Assembly (NCBI RefSeq): GCF_025024155.1
Contig: NW_026251760.1
Span: 1-64,000 of the forward strand
Direction of reading: 5' to 3'
DNA: 64,000 nucleotides
Origin: Gamsiella multidivaricata
Taxonomy: Eukaryota; Mortierellomycota; Mortierellomycetes; Mortierellales; Mortierellaceae
The notes below the pieces were generated by a model that did not search any database, was not told where the DNA came from, and saw only the letters and a program-made list of their open reading frames with translations. Positions within the stretch are counted from its first letter, which is position 1, and every line of letters starts with the position of its first letter. The position numbers and the translations under genes are program-made. Of the stretch, positions 60,501 through 64,000 are shown in pieces.

Positions 60501-63293
60501 ACTGGTACCATACAGGATTTGATCCGCCAGAGGCCTGACCTCAAGTCGCAGGTTCTGACAGCGCCAGATGGATGCCCCACACGGATAGCGCTCGATCTCG
60601 ATAGCGCGTATTCGGGCACCATCCAGTCTGAACAGGAGATGACCTTCAAAGTGTACATGGACGCCCATGATCTGGATATCCGGTTCGAAATCAGGACGCT
60701 TCCAAGTTCGTTGCTGGATTTCAAAACCCTGAATGTGTGGGAGGGGTTCATGAACATGTACTGGCGGGCGGACCACGGACTGACGGACGATAGCTGGAAC
60801 GGCTACTCAGGAGTGGCTTCTCCCATCCCGCTCGATGTCCCAATGATCTCTGACAACTCAACGGTGGGGGACAACCCGGTGATAACGCCAGCCGGCACTC
60901 TGAACACCAGCGAGCTCATGAACCGGTGGACGAGATACACAGGGCTGGATGCAAGTCCATCATCTTCTGCAATACGGCTGACTGATTCTTATGTTGACTT
61001 TTGGGCAAACGACTCACGACGGTTCTCAGGATACTACGTCTTTTCGTTGACGAACCGCAACCCGACGGCGCTCTCATTAGCTGTCACCGTCATGCTGGTG
61101 GATCACCCTGCATCGATCGACAAGGAACCAAAAACGCAGTTCAACATGACGACGCTTGGATTTTTTATGCTAGGCTTTATTCTGGCTGTGATCCTTTTAA
61201 TCTTCATGGCGCGTAAGATTCGTCAACTGATTGACGATCGAGACGCATCCCATCGCGCGGCGGAGATGCAGCTGCTGGAAGACGAAGAGGAAGAGCGGAA
61301 CCGGAACGGTGGAAGATTTCATGGGGGTATGGCCAGGATTCAAATGGATGGGAGGACGTTGATCAAGAAGCCGATTTACAGGATCGTAGTAGCCGTGCAG
61401 CATTCGAAGGAACAGGGCGCGGTGTTCTCAGAATCGACTTTAAGATATCGAGTAGTCCCTGGTGATAGTCCGAATGCAAGGAAAGAAGAGGGTATAAACA
61501 AACACATACCTCAATCGCGCTCAGAGTGGGTAGTGCCACAGGCTGTGGATTCTGAGGAGGGTCTTGGACCAGAAAAAAGGCGATTGCGAGTTCGATCCGA
61601 TTATATTCGCGACATTGGATATGCACCATCACCACCGTCTGCTAATGGAGAACTACTTATCGATGCAGACCAGTCGCTGTTACACGAATCTGGGCGTATG
61701 GGGGATTTTTGCCACATGTCAGTTTCAACACCAGACCTTGGACGGGAGCTAGTTTCTGAGGATATGCAGGACGCGAAAGCAGGGATCGGAGAAAGTACCG
61801 TACTGAAAGAGAGCACGACAACTTCCGACAAGCATCGAGGCAAATTGGAGCAACAAAAGGACATCATCAAAGACAGTACAGCCCCGCAATCTGCTGGCCA
61901 AGGCGAGACACTGGGGCGCGGATGGTCGTTGAAGAGGCTAAGCAGGGCAGCTTCGTCCAGGTCTCAAAAGAAGCCGTCGAACAGCAACTCGGAGGAACGT
62001 GCAGGCCTTACGAGTCAGGAACTGAAGGAAGATGACGAGCAAGGCAGCCGGGCCAGCAGCGGCTCTTATGACAGTGGGCGAGAGATGGTGGATTTCAGTG
62101 TTTTGTCCGCGCCCACTGATGTATTGCAACTTCGACAAGAGCAGCTGGAGAGGCATCAACGGGAGCAGGAGAAAGCAAGAGTGATGGCTGCACAACACAG
62201 ACGACGGCGGAATCCTCTCAAGATCCAGCCGCTCTCTATTGAACCGTTGCCCTTCCATGCAGGACTCGTTCCACGGACTATGTCGAACCTGAGGCGATAT
62301 CAGAAACACCTCGCAAGACAACAGCAGAGGCAACAACAGAAGGAACAACAGCAGGGGCAAAGGCAGGGCTCTGGCGGATCGTTCTACAGCTCGACGGCAG
62401 CCACTTCAGGCACAGGAACGCAAGGAAGGGGTCACAGGCCAATAGCAAATCGCAGTCAGAGTAACAGCAACACGATGCGGTCAACAACAAGCATGAATCG
62501 CCCACCTTTTAGAAACCATCCTACCACATCGTCCTTGTCCGCCGTACAACGGGCGCGGCCAAGACAGATCCGAGCTACACAGTCGCAGGGATCTTTGAGG
62601 GAGGTACGCAGGGTTGCGTCCCGAATGACGTTGAAGACGAATGCGGAGGCCCTGCTCAATGATCCTGAGGTGAGGAGATCCAGATCGTATGCGGAAAGGT
62701 CGCTCGCGCAGGAGGAGCTGAAGCAAACGGGCGGATCTTTTCCAGGGGCTGAAATCGAGCTCCGAGATCTCTCTACTTTGAGGGCAATTGAGCATCACGA
62801 AGCGAATGCCTCTCTGGGAATATCAGCTGATCAAGCACGAGAAGAGAAAGCGCCTCAACGGACGGCGACAGCGATCTCCAAACGCAAAGCGATCAAGATG
62901 AGAGGCCGACAAGAATACGAGCCCGGTCCACTACTGGGGATGAATTACTTAATTGTGTTCCCAGGCGACGCAGAGACGAGAAAGGTCCGAGAACAAGGGG
63001 ACTTGTGGCGATCCAAATCAACAGGCGTCCAGGGACAGGATACGGGAACTGACGCTGGAGCGGAGGAGAACGAAGATATCCTGTACGACACGGAATTGAG
63101 GCTGCCGCCCATGGCAATCGGGACGGTGTTTGTACCGGATCCGGTACGCTGGTGGACATACAAGGCCAAGCAGGTACTAGAGCGGCGCAAGTTCGAGAGA
63201 CAAATGGATCGGCAGGATCGACTCAAGGCGAAGCATCAACAGCAGCAGAATAAGTACTTGCAGCTACCACAAGCAGCAAAGACGCGGCGGTGA
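57577..63293 (+). CDS. Attractin-like single-pass membrane protein (CUB, EGF-like, kelch, PSI)
   Basis: Join 57577-58145, 58296-58480, 58577-58675, 58811-58948, 59040-59354, 59460-59945, 60034-60258, 60358-63293; 1650 residues. A signal peptide (about 1-28) leads a CUB-like domain (about 115-250: SQNRTCIWTIQA, YLTLYDGPDTTAPVLAKLCG, GSFGFTASW). A Cys-rich EGF-like segment follows (CSVCVPASRGTCSNTDLCNC), then kelch repeats to about 670 (VVYIMGGTS, DLYVYGGVSNIGGLADVWKY, LYVFGGLNSAG, IYYFGGMVN, VVMFGGMRPYG, AYIFGGFDG), a PSI-like CSHYDDCQNCNPSFCSYVNG near 677, and one transmembrane helix near 936-958 (GFFMLGFILAVILLIFMARK). The cytosolic tail of about 690 residues is basic, Gln/Ser-rich and otherwise unrecognised. 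The ectodomain order matches animal attractin/MEGF8. Ligand unknown. Many NxS/T sites fit an exposed ectodomain. Confidence 0.87.
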
Positions 63294-63608
63294 ACGCAAG
63301 CGCGAGCGGATATTGAGTGCTCTCTCTTTACACAGCGCAGAACAACACATCATCTGCAGAAGAAAATAATCATTCCTCATGATATATCTTGTATATTACA
63401 ACAAACGCTTTTCGACCATCATTACCATAGTTCTTTTCAGTTCAAATGCGTACTTTAATTGAGGGAACACACACACATACACATTTATATACACATATAC
63501 AAATATACAATGAAATAGAGGAAGCTTCGGTCATCACGTTGAAGGAGACGTCCTGTTTGTTTTTGTGGCGCCTGTATGCACCACTAGCAGTTTGGGTCGA
63601 TGAGGGAA
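63294..63608. other. Convergent 3' flanks
   Basis: 315 bp between two stop codons on opposite strands, with a (CA)/(TA)-rich tract at about 63468-63512. No gene seen. Confidence 0.6.
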
Positions 63609-63904
63609 TTATACTTGCTGACTTCCATAACCCGCCGTGTCATGGTACTGGGTCATTTGTGGTTGATTGTAATCGGCCTTTTGGCCATGTGTCGTTGCAG
63701 GGGTGGCCGCTGTGGAGTAGGGACTGACGGTGGCGCCGTTACGGAAACTCTCGTTACGATGGTGAGGCACGACAGTAGTCTGTCTGATGGGGTCATTGGT
63801 GGAGTGTCCGTGGGGCTTCCTCAAGAACTGGAACAGCTCTAGTAGCATGGCGATGACCCAGAGGCCACCGCTGATGCCAGCGCAGATCTCGGCGCCCCAG
63901 AGTG
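63609..63904 (-). CDS. C-terminal exon of a membrane protein gene, remainder beyond right edge
   Basis: The last exon begins after an AG acceptor at 63905-63906 and runs to the stop at 63609. It encodes a hydrophobic helix (ICAGISGGLWVIAMLLELFQF) followed by a polar tail of about 65 residues rich in His, Thr, Gln and Tyr. This looks like the last transmembrane segment and cytosolic tail of a small multi-pass protein such as a MARVEL-type or tetraspan family, but the family cannot be named from one exon. Sequence 63907-64000 looks intronic. Confidence 0.6.
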
Positions 63905-64000
63905 CTGATTCGTACGGCAAAGAAAATTATGTGATGCGATATATTGCCGCGCAAATGACGATGATAAAAAAAAATCGGTTAGTTGTGAATTGGGATGCAT

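Overview
This window is nuclear DNA from a filamentous fungus. Genes carry many short GT-AG introns. The fungal gene set includes oxidosqualene cyclase (ERG7), an NST1-like protein, an APSES/ankyrin MBF-type factor, a DASH Dam1 subunit and a plasma-membrane-type calcium ATPase. Low-complexity Gln/His/Asp tracts, a Fanzor-type gene, a hAT transposon, LAMTOR2 and an attractin-like CUB/kelch protein fit an early-diverging lineage such as Mortierellomycota; that placement is inference, with no marker gene tested.

Layout, left to right. 1-3291 (+): a decayed, intron-containing Fanzor (eukaryotic TnpB-like, RuvC nuclease) gene cut by the window edge. 3485-3914 (+): mitochondrial ATPase inhibitor IF1. 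4721-9347 (+): NST1-like protein. 9624-12447 (-): ERG7. 13227-15582 (-): spliceosomal SMU1, divergent from 15996-18177 (+), a Rab5-type GTPase. 19317-23297 (+): BAR-SH3 protein. 25071-28701 (+): multi-LIM protein. 29733-34495 (+): MBF/SBF-type APSES factor. 34751-35474 (+): CENP-X/MHF2 histone-fold protein. 35941-38409 (+): unrecognised protein with lipidation-like N terminus. 39244-39882 (+): secreted Cys-rich GPI-type protein. 40402-43275: a 2.7-kb hAT transposon and a 154-bp foldback MITE side by side, sharing three copies of one 8-bp target site. 43899-44576 (-): LAMTOR2. 44577-47894: gene-poor stretch with a diverged ~200-bp tandem duplication. 47895-52420 (+): calcium P-type ATPase. 52421-55367: gene-poor stretch with a tandem array of hairpin units. 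55368-56635 (+): DASH Dam1. 57577-63293 (+): attractin-like receptor. 63609 to the right edge (-): 3' end of a membrane protein gene.

Most genes are ordinary cell-biology genes without an operon-like theme: vesicle traffic (Rab5, BAR-SH3, LAMTOR2), nucleus and kinetochore (SMU1, CENP-X, Dam1, MBF factor) and membrane/ion homeostasis (ERG7, calcium pump, IF1). Exon joins were assembled by hand from splice signals and reading phase; each join given sums to a whole number of codons except the lesion-bearing Fanzor gene. The most unusual content is the Fanzor gene at the left edge and the paired hAT/MITE insertion.
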